Source: Lampropedia hyalina DSM 16112 (GTDB lineage Bacteria; Pseudomonadota; Gammaproteobacteria; Burkholderiales; Burkholderiaceae_C). From it: a DNA stretch of 64,000 nucleotides. The position numbers and the translations under genes are program-made. Positions 27,686 through 34,424 of the stretch are shown piece by piece. The notes below the pieces were generated by a model. The model had not been told where the DNA came from. It ran no database searches and saw only the letters and a list, made by a program, of their open reading frames with translations. Position 1 is the stretch's first letter; every line of letters starts with the position of its first letter. The DNA is taken from the NCBI RefSeq assembly GCF_900129055.1, contig NZ_FQUZ01000007.1:62001-126000 (forward strand), in the 5' to 3' direction.

Positions 27686-27728
27686 GTGCAGTAGGAATCA
27701 CCTGCCTTTAGGCGGGGGAGGATGTCAA
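27590..27728 (+). ncRNA. Predicted omega RNA (reRNA) scaffold of the TnpB element
   Basis: In IS200/IS605 elements the guide RNA scaffold overlaps the 3' end of tnpB and the right end. Here hairpin CCAGC-CAAAT-GCTGG (about 27669-27683) and the CCTGCC/GGCGGG hairpin lie in the expected place, ending at TCAA (27728). The encoded guide would be the flanking sequence from 27729 (GCAGGCGTGACAGAGCC). The 5' limit is a guess. Confidence 0.55.
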
Positions 27729-27754
27729 GCAGGCGTGACAGAGCCTATCGCCGC

Positions 27755-27780
27755 GTCATTCCGGTGAAGGCCGGAATGAC
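27755..27780. repeat. REP-like palindromic unit (family 1, single)
   Basis: GTCATTCCGG-tgaagg-CCGGAATGAC is a perfect ten-base-arm hairpin between the tnpB element and the gdhA stop. It could serve as a transcript end for gdhA, though no T-run follows. Confidence 0.75.
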
Positions 27781-27818
27781 AGTAGGTGGTGACTACGCAC
27801 CCGCGTGAGCGAAAAGAC

Positions 27819-29141
27819 TCAGACCACGCCTTGTGCCACCATTGCATCGGCGACCTTGACGAAACCGGCAATATTGGCTCCGTCAATGTAGCTGATGCTG
27901 CCATCGGGACGGCGGCCATACTCCACGCAGGACTTGTGGATGCCGCGCATGATTTCGTGCAGGCGTTGATCGACTTCGTGGCGCGGCCAGGACAGACGGG
28001 CTGCATTCTGGCTCATTTCCAGGCCGGATGTGGCCACACCGCCCGCATTGCTGGCCTTGCCGGGTGCATACAGCACGCCCGCGCTCTCGAATGCCTTGGC
28101 CGCTTCGATGGTGGAAGGCATGTTCGCACCTTCTGCCACGCAGACCACGCCATTCTTGATGAGCATCTTCGCGTCATTGACATCCAGCTCGTTCTGGGTG
28201 GCGCATGGCAGGGCCACATCTGCCGGAATGCTCCAGGGGGTACGGCCTTCCAGGAACTGTGCGCCCACCTTGGTGGCGTAGTCCTTCACACGACCGTATT
28301 TCACGTTCTTGATGTCTTGCAGAATGGCCAGCTTCTCGTGGGTGAAGCCGCTGCTGTCGGAAACCGTCACCACCTTCGCGCCCAGCATCAGGGCCTTCTC
28401 GACCGCGTACTGCGCCACGTTGCCCGAGCCGGAAACCGACACGGTCATGCCTTGCAGCGAGTTCTTGCGCTCGCTGAGCATTTCCTCGGCAAAGTACACG
28501 GTGCCGTAGCCGGTCGCTTCCGGGCGAATCAGCGAACCGCCGAACGACAGGCCCTTGCCGGTGAAGATGCAGTCGGCGCGGTTGGTCAGCTTCTTGGTCA
28601 TGCCGACCATGTAGCCAATCTCGCGGCCACCCACGCCGATGTCACCGGCGGGCACATCGGTGTCGGAACCCACATGGCGGAACAGCTCGGTGACGAACGC
28701 CTGACAGAAGCGCATGATCTCGCCGGTGCTCTTGCCCTTGGGGTCGAAGTCCGAACCGCCCTTGCCACCGCCCATCGGCAAGGTGGTCAGGGCATTCTTG
28801 AAGGTCTGCTCGAAGGCCAGGAACTTCAGCACCGACAGGTTCACCGAGGGGTGGAAGCGAATGCCGCCCTTGTAGGGGCCAATGGCCATGCTGTGCTGAA
28901 TACGGAAACCGCGATTGACCTGCACCTTGCCTTCATCGTTCACCCAGGAGACGCGGAAGATCACCACACGGTCGGGTTCCACCAGGCGTTCGAGCAAGCC
29001 CTGACCGGCATAGCGCGGAGTGCGGGCAATGAAGGGCCACAGGCTGTCGATCACCTCCGTCACGGCCTGCAAGAATTCTGGTTGGTTGGGGTTGCGCGCA
29101 GCAACGTCGTTCAGGAAATGGGCGAGAGATGGTTCAGCCAT
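27819..29141 (-). CDS. gdhA: NADP-type glutamate dehydrogenase
   Basis: 440 residues, the hexameric bacterial size. QVNRGFRIQHSMAIGPYKGG (substrate site), TLPMGGGKGGSDFDPKGKS (catalytic Lys region), DIGVGGREIGYMVG and VSVSGSGNVAQYAVEKALML (Rossmann loop) are all present. It makes glutamate from 2-oxoglutarate and ammonium with NADPH. The ATG at 29141 gives MAEPSLAHFLNDVAARNP; upstream in-frame residues are not conserved in character. The upstream region has an NtrC-like palindrome and the efp terminator. Confidence 0.95.
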   Translation of the reverse strand: MAEPSLAHFLNDVAARNPNQPEFLQAVTEVIDSLWPFIARTPRYAGQGLLERLVEPDRVVIFRVSWVNDEGKVQVNRGFRIQHSMAIGPYKGGIRFHPSVNLSVLKFLAFEQTFKNALTTLPMGGGKGGSDFDPKGKSTGEIMRFCQAFVTELFRHVGSDTDVPAGDIGVGGREIGYMVGMTKKLTNRADCIFTGKGLSFGGSLIRPEATGYGTVYFAEEMLSERKNSLQGMTVSVSGSGNVAQYAVEKALMLGAKVVTVSDSSGFTHEKLAILQDIKNVKYGRVKDYATKVGAQFLEGRTPWSIPADVALPCATQNELDVNDAKMLIKNGVVCVAEGANMPSTIEAAKAFESAGVLYAPGKASNAGGVATSGLEMSQNAARLSWPRHEVDQRLHEIMRGIHKSCVEYGRRPDGSISYIDGANIAGFVKVADAMVAQGVV

Positions 29142-29331
29142 GATGAGTGAAGGTGCAGAAAAAGAACAGTTCCCGGTTGGTCTCACAGCCACAGCAGGAC
29201 ATGGATTGCTGCCGTCTGACAACGTTTTTCTGCGGGCAGTTGCAAGCTGCCAACCGGCCATTTTGGGGCGTTTTCCTGGAGGGAATCCCGGAAAACCAGC
29301 GATTATTGCGCCATTTTCATGCACGAAGGCG

Positions 29332-29356
29332 AAAAAAATCCCCCATGTGGGGGATG
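29332..29356 (-). terminator. Intrinsic terminator downstream of efp
   Basis: Read on the minus strand, ATCCCCCA-CA-TGGGGGAT (29338-29355) is followed by a run of seven T residues (29332-29338). It lies 65 bases after the efp stop and before gdhA, and probably separates the two transcripts. Confidence 0.8.
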
Positions 29357-29375
29357 CGTTTTGCAATCTTGGTGC

Positions 29376-29396
29376 ATTGCACCATGATGGTGCAAT
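29376..29396. promoter_or_regulatory. NtrC-box-like perfect palindrome upstream of gdhA
   Basis: ATTGCACCAT-G-ATGGTGCAAT is a perfect 21-bp inverted repeat that contains TGCACC-N5-GGTGCA, the NtrC binding consensus. It lies 235 bases before the gdhA start, a usual enhancer distance, and nitrogen control of gdhA would make sense. No matching sigma-54 promoter was found before gdhA. It could instead be a second hairpin at the efp transcript end. Confidence 0.45.
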
Positions 29397-29419
29397 TTCA
29401 GCCTGCCATGCCTGAAAAC

Positions 29420-29974
29420 TCAGACACGCTTGCGGTATTCGCCAGTGCGGGTATCGATTTCGATGCGGTCGCCCTGGTTCACGAACAGGGGCACGGACAC
29501 CTCGAAGCCGGTGGCAATCTTGGCAGGCTTGAGCACCTTGCCGGAAGTGTCGCCCTTCACGCCAGGCTCGGTCCAGGTGATTTCGCGCTCCAGCCCGGTG
29601 GGCAGTTCCACGGAAATGGCCTTGCCGTCATAGAACACCACTTCGGATTCCATGCCGTCTTCCAGGTAGTTGAGCGCGTCGCCCATGTTGCCTGCCTCGA
29701 TCTCGTACTGGTTGTACTCGGCATCCATCCAGACGTACATCGGGTCGGCAAAGTAGGAGTAGGTGCAATCCTTCTTTTCCAGAATCACGTTGTCGATCTT
29801 GTCATCGGCCTTGAAGACGACTTCCGTGCCCATGTTGGACAGCAGGGCCTTGAGCTTCATGCGCACGGTGGCTGCGCCACGGCCGCCACGGGCGTATTCG
29901 GTTTTCAGGACGATCATCGGATCCTTGCCGTGCATGATGACGTTGCCGGCGCGGATTTCTTGAGCAATTTTCAT
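29420..29974 (-). CDS. efp: Elongation factor P (Arg32 type)
   Basis: 184 residues with the three beta-domains of EF-P. The loop that reaches the ribosomal peptidyl-transferase centre reads [14 protein letters not shown], with arginine at position 32 rather than the E. coli lysine at 34. This is the EF-P class that is rhamnosylated by EarP in Pseudomonas, Neisseria and many betaproteobacteria; EF-P relieves stalling at polyproline. The earP gene, often beside efp, is not in the flanking sequence and must lie elsewhere. The 518-base gap upstream (29975-30491) holds a family 1 repeat and presumably the divergent efp and miaA promoters. Confidence 0.95.
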   Translation of the reverse strand: MKIAQEIRAGNVIMHGKDPMIVLKTEYARGGRGAATVRMKLKALLSNMGTEVVFKADDKIDNVILEKKDCTYSYFADPMYVWMDAEYNQYEIEAGNMGDALNYLEDGMESEVVFYDGKAISVELPTGLEREITWTEPGVKGDTSGKVLKPAKIATGFEVSVPLFVNQGDRIEIDTRTGEYRKRV

Positions 29975-30266
29975 AATGGAATGACTGGTGTTGAGGTTTC
30001 GCCGTGGCCAGAATCTGCGAAAACCCGACCGGAACCAGCGAAAAGAGGGCGCAGAACCAACCCGAAAGGCGGCTGCTGCGCAAAACGTGACAGTGGCCAG
30101 TAGCCACCCAACTGCGCATTCTAACCGCTGGCTGGGCCTGATCCACTATTTTCTGGAATGTTGGGGAAAGAGCCTGCATGGCTGCAATGGCAGCCGCCTT
30201 GAGCGTTTCCGCTATCGTGATGCCGGACTTGACTCCGATTTGCACCATTCGTGAAGTTACTCCAAA

Positions 30267-30361
30267 CCGTCATTCCGGCGCAGGCCGGAATCCAGTCATT
30301 TGGCAATACCGGTGCTTTTTCAACGGTCGTCACTGGATTGCGGCCTGCGCCGGAATGACGG
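30267..30361. repeat. Family 1 paired repeat element (MITE/BIME-like), copy 1
   Basis: Two inverted CCGTCATTCCGGCGCAGGCC units, each ending in ATCCAGT or its complement, face each other across about 36 bases. The core (TGGCAATACCGGTGCTTTTT then CAACGGTCGTCACTGGATTG) is recognisably shared with the copy at 31540-31646 read in reverse. It lies in the efp-miaA gap. Confidence 0.8.
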
Positions 30362-30491
30362 CCGTTTGGGTATCAAGGGCTGTTGGAATAGCCATGTGGG
30401 CAGCCGCCGTGCGCCCAGCCCGGCAGACGCTGCATGGACTCCAGCTACACTATGTAACCACCGTCTGCCCGCCCCGAATGCCCCCGCCCAC

Positions 30492-31571
30492 ATGCCGCAC
30501 ACATCCCCCGCATCCCCTCTGCTGCCCCCGGAACTCTCCCAACTGCTGGTGATTGCGGGGCCTACCGCTTCCGGCAAGACCGCGCTGGCCCTTGCGCTGG
30601 CGCAGTCCCTGCAAGCCGAGGGAATTGCCACCGAGATCATCAGCGTCGATTCCGCGCTGGTCTATTGCGGCATGGACATTGGCACGGCCAAGCCTTCGGC
30701 CCTGGAGCAGGCGCAGCTTCCCCACCACCTCATCGATATTCGCACCCCGCAGCAGAGCTACAGTGCCGCCGAATTCCGGCAGGATGCACTGGAGCTGGTG
30801 CGGCAGATTCGTGCGCGGGGCGCACTGCCGCTGCTGGTGGGCGGCACCATGCTGTATATCCACGCATTGCTGCATGGCCTGGATGCACTGCCCCAGGCCG
30901 ATGCCGCCATTCGCGCCCGTTTGCAGCAGCAGGCGGCAGAGCAGGGCTGGCCGGCCCTGCACGCATGGCTGGCGCAGGTGGATGCGGCCACGGCAGCGCG
31001 TCTGGCCCCCAACGACAGCCAGCGCGTCGGGCGTGCGCTGGAAGTCTGGCTGGCGACCGGCACGCCGCTGTCGGCCCTGCACACCCGCCAGCAGGACGAT
31101 GCCCAGCATGCCGCGCGGCAGGCGTGGATGGCCAGCCACCTGATCGCGCTGGAGCCGCATTCCCGCGCCTGGCTGCACGAGCGCATTGCCCGGCGTTTTG
31201 ACCTGATGCTGCAAGCGGGTTTTCTGGAAGAAGTGCAGCATCTGCGCCAGATGCCGGGCATGAATGCCGACCTGCCAGCCATGCGCAGTGTGGGCTACCG
31301 GCAGGCCTGGCAGATGTTCGATGGCGAATTCCCGGTGCAGGAGTTGCCAGAGCGGGCCATTGCCGCCACCCGCCAACTGGCCAAACGCCAGATCACCTGG
31401 CTGCGCAGCATGTCCAGCCGCTGCATCGTGCCCTGCGACGAAGCCGGCATGGAAACCCGCGCCATCGGCACTTTGCGCGACAAGGTGCTGAGAACCATGC
31501 AGCATCCCGCCATGCCAACCGCACTTGACACCCCAACGGCCGTCATTCCGGCGCAGGCCGCAATCCAGTGA
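30492..31571 (+). CDS. miaA: tRNA dimethylallyltransferase MiaA
   Basis: 359 residues. The P-loop is [19 protein letters not shown] near residues 19-36; [20 protein letters not shown] is the substrate signature; [20 protein letters not shown] and [17 protein letters not shown] are family motifs, and [14 protein letters not shown] marks the usual C-terminus. It adds dimethylallyl to A37 of tRNAs reading UNN codons. The last nine residues (VIPAQAAIQ) are encoded by the 5' unit of a repeat element that begins at 31540, so the repeat has replaced the original C-terminal tail. MutL is often a neighbour; it is not here. Confidence 0.95.
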   Translation: MPHTSPASPLLPPELSQLLVIAGPTASGKTALALALAQSLQAEGIATEIISVDSALVYCGMDIGTAKPSALEQAQLPHHLIDIRTPQQSYSAAEFRQDALELVRQIRARGALPLLVGGTMLYIHALLHGLDALPQADAAIRARLQQQAAEQGWPALHAWLAQVDAATAARLAPNDSQRVGRALEVWLATGTPLSALHTRQQDDAQHAARQAWMASHLIALEPHSRAWLHERIARRFDLMLQAGFLEEVQHLRQMPGMNADLPAMRSVGYRQAWQMFDGEFPVQELPERAIAATRQLAKRQITWLRSMSSRCIVPCDEAGMETRAIGTLRDKVLRTMQHPAMPTALDTPTAVIPAQAAIQ

Positions 31572-31646
31572 CGACGTTGAGAAAAACACGGGTATTGCCC
31601 AATGGCACATGGTGTGACTGGATTGCGGCCTGCGCCGGAATGACGG
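31540..31646. repeat. Family 1 paired repeat element, copy 2, overlapping the miaA end
   Basis: Outer arms CCGTCATTCCGGCGCAGGCC (31540-31559) and its complement (to 31646) enclose a core which, reversed, reads TTGGGCAATACCCGTGTTTT and CTCAACGTCGTCACTGGATT, matching copy 1. The miaA coding frame runs 32 bases into the element. Confidence 0.85.
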
Positions 31647-31730
31647 GGTGGGAGGGTTTCACCATCACGCCAACTGGGCGAGAGAAACACCATACCACCA
31701 AAGTGCCATGGCTTGGTTCTGGCGAACCGT

Positions 31731-31919
31731 TCAGTTTCGGCCCGAATTCATCATGGCGGTGGACAGAAAATTCCGTGCGTCGGAACGCGCAGCGGCATCG
31801 CTGCTTTTCTGCACGGATGCCTGGTATTGCACCAGCGCAATGGTGGCCAGAATGCCGATGATGGCCATGGCAATCAACAACTCGATCAGGCTGAATCCGC
31901 GCGTGGGGTGTGATGGCAT
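31731..31919 (-). CDS. Short type IV pilin-like protein (second copy)
   Basis: 62 residues. Prepilin leader MPSHPTRG, then FSLIELLIAMAIIGILATIA with Glu5, the type IV pilin helix. The end (SDARNFLSTAMMNS) matches the other short pilin ([14 protein letters not shown]), so the two are paralogues. There is no beta-sheet head domain. No ribosome binding site precedes the ATG and an intrinsic terminator lies just upstream, so expression is doubtful. No partner gene follows; a repeat element begins 85 bases downstream. It may be a decayed or minor copy. Confidence 0.7.
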   Translation of the reverse strand: MPSHPTRGFSLIELLIAMAIIGILATIALVQYQASVQKSSDAAARSDARNFLSTAMMNSGRN

Positions 31920-31958
31920 GGTGGGTGGGCGGTGATGGCCGGTTGCCTGGGCAAGATG

Positions 31959-31994
31959 AAAAAAACCGCCATGCTCCTTGCAGAGGTGGCGGTT
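31959..31994 (-). terminator. Intrinsic terminator of the split-pilin operon
   Basis: On the minus strand AACCGCCA (31987-31994) and TGGCGGTT (31964-31971) pair across a 15-base loop and are followed by a T-run to 31959. It lies about 105 bases after the end of the PilA-C-like gene and 40 bases before the second short pilin gene. Confidence 0.8.
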
Positions 31995-32036
31995 GGGGGA
32001 TGGGGTGGACGCTCCTGCATCTGTGCCCCATGGGGG

Positions 32037-32089
32037 GTCGCTGGAGCGACCGGGGAGGCGTTCCTACGCGGGAGCGTAGGAACGATCAA
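32037..32089. repeat. Palindromic intergenic repeat (family 3)
   Basis: GTCGCTGGAGCGAC then GAGGCGTTCCTACGC and GGGAGCGTAGGAACGATC: near-identical to 22557-22609. It contains the hairpin CGTTCCTACGC...GCGTAGGAACG. It sits just past the stop of the PilA-C-like gene. Confidence 0.75.
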
Positions 32090-32100
32090 ACGATTCAAAT

Positions 32101-32529
32101 TTATGGTGCTGGATTTACAGCAGCATTTGTCTTACATCCACCAATTTTGGTTACGTCAGCACCATTAGCTCCTACTACAGCCCCTGCTGCTTCTGTAGCT
32201 GTATAAGACGGGCCACTGCCTACAGCAGTACCGCAGATGGTTACTGCACCGCCTTCACTGCTTCCAGTGAATACGTTTTTCAAGCCACGCGAACTGGTTG
32301 CTGCTACTGCAATGGCATGGTCAGATTCATCAACTGCCAAAGCCACATATGCAGAAGCCATAAAATCGAAACTGGACACAACATATTTGGCAGCGGGTGT
32401 TCCTGCTGTATATGTGTATTTGGTTGCTGCTGTCTGAGCACCATTCGCACCAGTAATTGTTGCTTCTGCAAAAGCAGAGCTTCCTGCAATCAATCCAGCG
32501 ACGAGGAAAGCAATTTTAATTGTTTTCAT
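32101..32529 (-). CDS. Secreted Ala/Thr/Gly-rich protein, candidate PilA-C partner of the short pilin
   Basis: 142 residues. MKTIKIAFLVAGLIAGSSAF then AEA is a clear Sec signal peptide. The mature part is small-residue rich (TITGANGAQTAATKYTYTAG; TATEAAGAVVGANGADVTKI) with two cysteines (TICGTAV and IGGCKTN) that could form the disulfide loop typical of pilin C-terminal domains. It starts 10 bases after the short pilin with AAAGGA in between, so both are co-expressed. In Geobacter sulfurreducens PilA is split the same way, into PilA-N (61 residues) and PilA-C. Lower G+C than neighbours. I recognise no closer family. Confidence 0.7.
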   Translation of the reverse strand: MKTIKIAFLVAGLIAGSSAFAEATITGANGAQTAATKYTYTAGTPAAKYVVSSFDFMASAYVALAVDESDHAIAVAATSSRGLKNVFTGSSEGGAVTICGTAVGSGPSYTATEAAGAVVGANGADVTKIGGCKTNAAVNPAP

Positions 32530-32539
32530 GGTTTTTCCT

Positions 32540-32725
32540 TTATTTGACAGAATTGGCAACAGCAGAGGTCAGGAAGTTTTTCGAATCAGAGTGAGCTGAT
32601 TTATCCTGTGCTTTCTTTTGGTAAGTGCTGTACTGCGGAATCGCAATCGCAGCCAAAATACCAATAATCGCCACGACAATCATCAGTTCGATCAGGGTGA
32701 AACCCTTTTGCAGAGATGCTTTCAT
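32540..32725 (-). CDS. Short type IV pilin (PilA-N-like)
   Basis: 61 residues. Leader MKASLQKG is cut by prepilin peptidase before [20 protein letters not shown], with Glu5 and Pro22 of the classical helix; the mature protein is 53 residues. Aromatics are at positions 1, 24, 27 and 43; Geobacter PilA-N has aromatics at 1, 24, 27 and 32. There is no globular head: the frame ends at [13 protein letters not shown] full pilin is about 140-160 residues, so the missing half is probably the secreted product of the next gene. AAGGAG precedes the ATG by 7 bases, and a sigma-54 promoter lies 54 bases upstream. Confidence 0.85.
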   Translation of the reverse strand: MKASLQKGFTLIELMIVVAIIGILAAIAIPQYSTYQKKAQDKSAHSDSKNFLTSAVANSVK

Positions 32726-32778
32726 TCTTCAACTCCTTGTGAATAAACAGGCAGTTGATGCCTGGACAGGGAGTTATT

Positions 32779-32794
32779 TGCAAACACTATGCCA
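32779..32794 (-). promoter_or_regulatory. Sigma-54 (-24/-12) promoter of the split-pilin operon
   Basis: On the minus strand TGGCATAGTGTTTGCA matches TGGCAY-N5-TTGCA, with GG and GC ten bases apart. Transcription would start near 32768, giving a leader of about 40 bases. Type IV pilin genes are typically driven by RpoN with the PilR activator. Confidence 0.8.
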
Positions 32795-32843
32795 TGCCGA
32801 AAATCGGCAAAATGGCTGCCAATTTGGCTGAAAATATCCGTCG

Positions 32844-32910
32844 TGTCGCGGTTTGGGCGCGACATGGCGGTTTTTTGTCGGGGGATGGTGGCGACAAGGG
32901 CAGCATGTCG
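32844..32910. promoter_or_regulatory. Tandem palindrome array, probable enhancer (PilR-type) sites
   Basis: TGTCGCG-gtttggg-CGCGACA (32844-32864) is a perfect 7-7-7 inverted repeat. A second copy with five-base arms, TGTCG-N11-CGACA, is at 32876-32896, and a further TGTCG is at 32906-32910. The two copies are exactly 32 bases apart (about three helical turns), and half-sites alternate strands every 14-16 bases. They lie 50-130 bases upstream of the sigma-54 promoter. PilR boxes in Pseudomonas contain TGTC. Confidence 0.65.
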
Positions 32911-32970
32911 CCCGAATGCCGCGCCATGATGGGGTGGCGCGAGGCAACGATTCAAATCGCACAGGGGGAA

Positions 32971-32999
32971 CTGGATTTCGGCCTTCGCCGGAATGACGG
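32971..32999. repeat. REP-like palindromic unit (family 1, single)
   Basis: CTGGATTTCGGCCTTCGCCG then GAATGACGG: a single family 1 unit, in the 500-base gap between the pilin operon and the Sel1 gene. Apart from the promoter, the palindromes and two repeats, that gap holds nothing I can recognise. Confidence 0.7.
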
Positions 33000-33034
33000 T
33001 TCTGATTGTTCCTACACAGGAGCGATCCCAATGG

Positions 33035-33141
33035 CCGTCATGCCGGGCTTGACCCGGCATCCAGTTGCGCCGTAACCGCTTGGCAAGCAAGGTGTCATTG
33101 CAAGCGTTGTACTGGAGGCCGGATCAAGTCCGGCATGACGG
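33035..33141. repeat. Family 1 paired repeat element, copy 3
   Basis: CCGTCATGCCGGGCTTGACC and its inverted partner GGATCAAGTCCGGCATGACGG flank a core containing CCGCTTGGCAAGCAAGGTGT, which resembles the core of the copy at 39635-39743 (CCGATGGAAAAGCAAGGTGT). The arms are the GGGCTTGACC variant. Confidence 0.8.
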
Positions 33142-33223
33142 CGTTGGGTGCTTTGGCTCAGGCTGTCTCATGAACAGGCGGTGGCTACGCCGCCCTCCCT
33201 ATAGGCAGGCTTACAATCCGAGC

Positions 33224-33778
33224 ATGACCTTGAACCATGCCGATTCCTCCCACCCCATCAGCCTGAACACTGCGGCCTTGCTGACGGGGCGCAGTGTCCG
33301 TACCTGGCAGCGTTGCATTGCCGAGGGGCAAATTCCGCGCCTGCCGGACAACCGCCAGCAGGCTGCGGGCGCGTTGATTCCGTTCGAGGCGGTGCGCCCG
33401 TGGATAGGGCGGCAGGACTGGTTGCAGGAGGAGGTGGATTTGCTGGTACAGGCCGATCAGGGCGTGGCCCATGCACAGGCAGAAATCGGTGCGTGGTTTG
33501 CCCTGGCGGCCTTGCAGCAGGCCCCCCAATCATTGCACTCGCCCAGCGGGGGGGGGGGCGATATTATACCGGCTTTTCACTTTCTTTCGCAGGCGGCAGA
33601 ACAGGGTGAAGCCGATGCCATGCACTGGCTGGGCCTGCTGTATCTGGCCGGTTTCGGGGAGGGCGATGGCCACGCGCTGGCGTTGATGTGGATTGCCAGG
33701 GCAGCGGCACATGGGCATGTGATTGCGAAGGTGCAGTTGGAGGGGCTGTTGCCTGGGGGCGAGGCGGTGCAGGGGTGA
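33224..33778 (+). CDS. Sel1-repeat protein with N-terminal helix-turn-helix-like segment and poly-G tract
   Basis: 184 residues. The N-terminus ISLNTAALLTGRSVRTWQRC reads like an excisionase/MerR-type helix-turn-helix. Two Sel1-like units follow (AHFLSQ-type AAEQGEADAMHWLGLLYLAG and ALMWIARAAAHGHVIAKVQL). Between them the gene carries eleven consecutive G bases (33548-33558) encoding GGG. Slippage there would truncate the protein after the first half. The role is unknown; Sel1 proteins are usually scaffolds. The start at 33224 precedes the helix-turn-helix by ten residues. Confidence 0.75.
   Translation: MTLNHADSSHPISLNTAALLTGRSVRTWQRCIAEGQIPRLPDNRQQAAGALIPFEAVRPWIGRQDWLQEEVDLLVQADQGVAHAQAEIGAWFALAALQQAPQSLHSPSGGGGDIIPAFHFLSQAAEQGEADAMHWLGLLYLAGFGEGDGHALALMWIARAAAHGHVIAKVQLEGLLPGGEAVQG
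33548..33558 (+). repeat. Eleven-G homopolymer in a coding region
   Basis: A run of 11 G inside the Sel1 gene. Such tracts slip during replication and are the usual basis of phase variation in host-associated bacteria. It could also be a sequencing error-prone spot, but the frame as given stays open on both sides. Confidence 0.9.
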
Positions 33779-33851
33779 TCGGTGGTCGGGGCCAAACCGC
33801 TGAAACCGCTGGCCCTACAATGCGGATTCACCACTGAACAGAAAGCTAGCC

Positions 33852-34406
33852 ATGCACTTTTCCTTCCGGTCTTTGCGTTCTCTGGCCTTGGCGATTGCCG
33901 GGGCTGGGGCCATCACCCTGTCGGCCCATGCGGCGTTGGCCGTGGGGGCAGAGGCTCCCGATTTTTCGACCACGGCGGCCAAGGCGGGTCAGCCGTTTGC
34001 ATTCGCCTTGCGTGATGCGCTGGCCCAGGGGCCGGTGGTGCTGTACTTCTTCCCGAAAGCCTTTACCAAGGGGTGCACGCTGGAGGCCAATGCCTTTGCC
34101 CAAGCGAATGCGCAGTTCGTGGCACAGGGGGCCACGGTGGTGGGCATGTCGCACGATGACATCGAGACCCTTCAGCGTTTTTCTTCCGAAGCCTGCCGTG
34201 ATGAGTTTGCAGTGGCATCCGACCCGGATGCACAGACCATCCGCGCCTACGATGCCCAATCGGCAGCGCGCCCGGAGTCGGCCCAGCGCATTTCGTATGT
34301 GATCGACCGCCATGGCCGGATTGCCTTCGTCCACAGTGGCAGCGACCCTCTGGAGCATGTGGCGCAAACGCTCGCGGCGGTGCAGGCACTGGCCGCCGGG
34401 CGTTGA
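33852..34406 (+). CDS. Periplasmic BCP-type peroxiredoxin
   Basis: 184 residues. A signal peptide (LALAIAGAGAITLSAHAALA) precedes a thioredoxin-fold AhpC/TSA domain starting VGAEAPDFSTTAAKAGQPFA. The peroxidatic cysteine is in YFFPKAFTKGCTLEANAF (KGCT motif), with another cysteine in FSSEACRDEFAV that could resolve it. It should detoxify peroxides in the periplasm. It has its own start about 70 bases after the Sel1 gene. Confidence 0.85.
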   Translation: MHFSFRSLRSLALAIAGAGAITLSAHAALAVGAEAPDFSTTAAKAGQPFAFALRDALAQGPVVLYFFPKAFTKGCTLEANAFAQANAQFVAQGATVVGMSHDDIETLQRFSSEACRDEFAVASDPDAQTIRAYDAQSAARPESAQRISYVIDRHGRIAFVHSGSDPLEHVAQTLAAVQALAAGR

Positions 34407-34424
34407 ACGCTGCCGAAGCGGGCT

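Larger units (their letters stand above)
26438..27728 (+). mobile_element. IS1341-type tnpB-only element; right end defined, left end not
   Basis: The right end is well marked: after the tnpB stop come GGAATCACCTGCCTTTAGGC and GGGGGAGGATGTCAA, the usual IS605-type subterminal hairpin (CCTGCC...GGCGGG, about 27700-27717) and a TCAA terminus at 27728. The left boundary lies somewhere between about 26390 and 26438; I could not identify a left-end hairpin or target motif, so the start given is that of tnpB. Confidence 0.75.
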
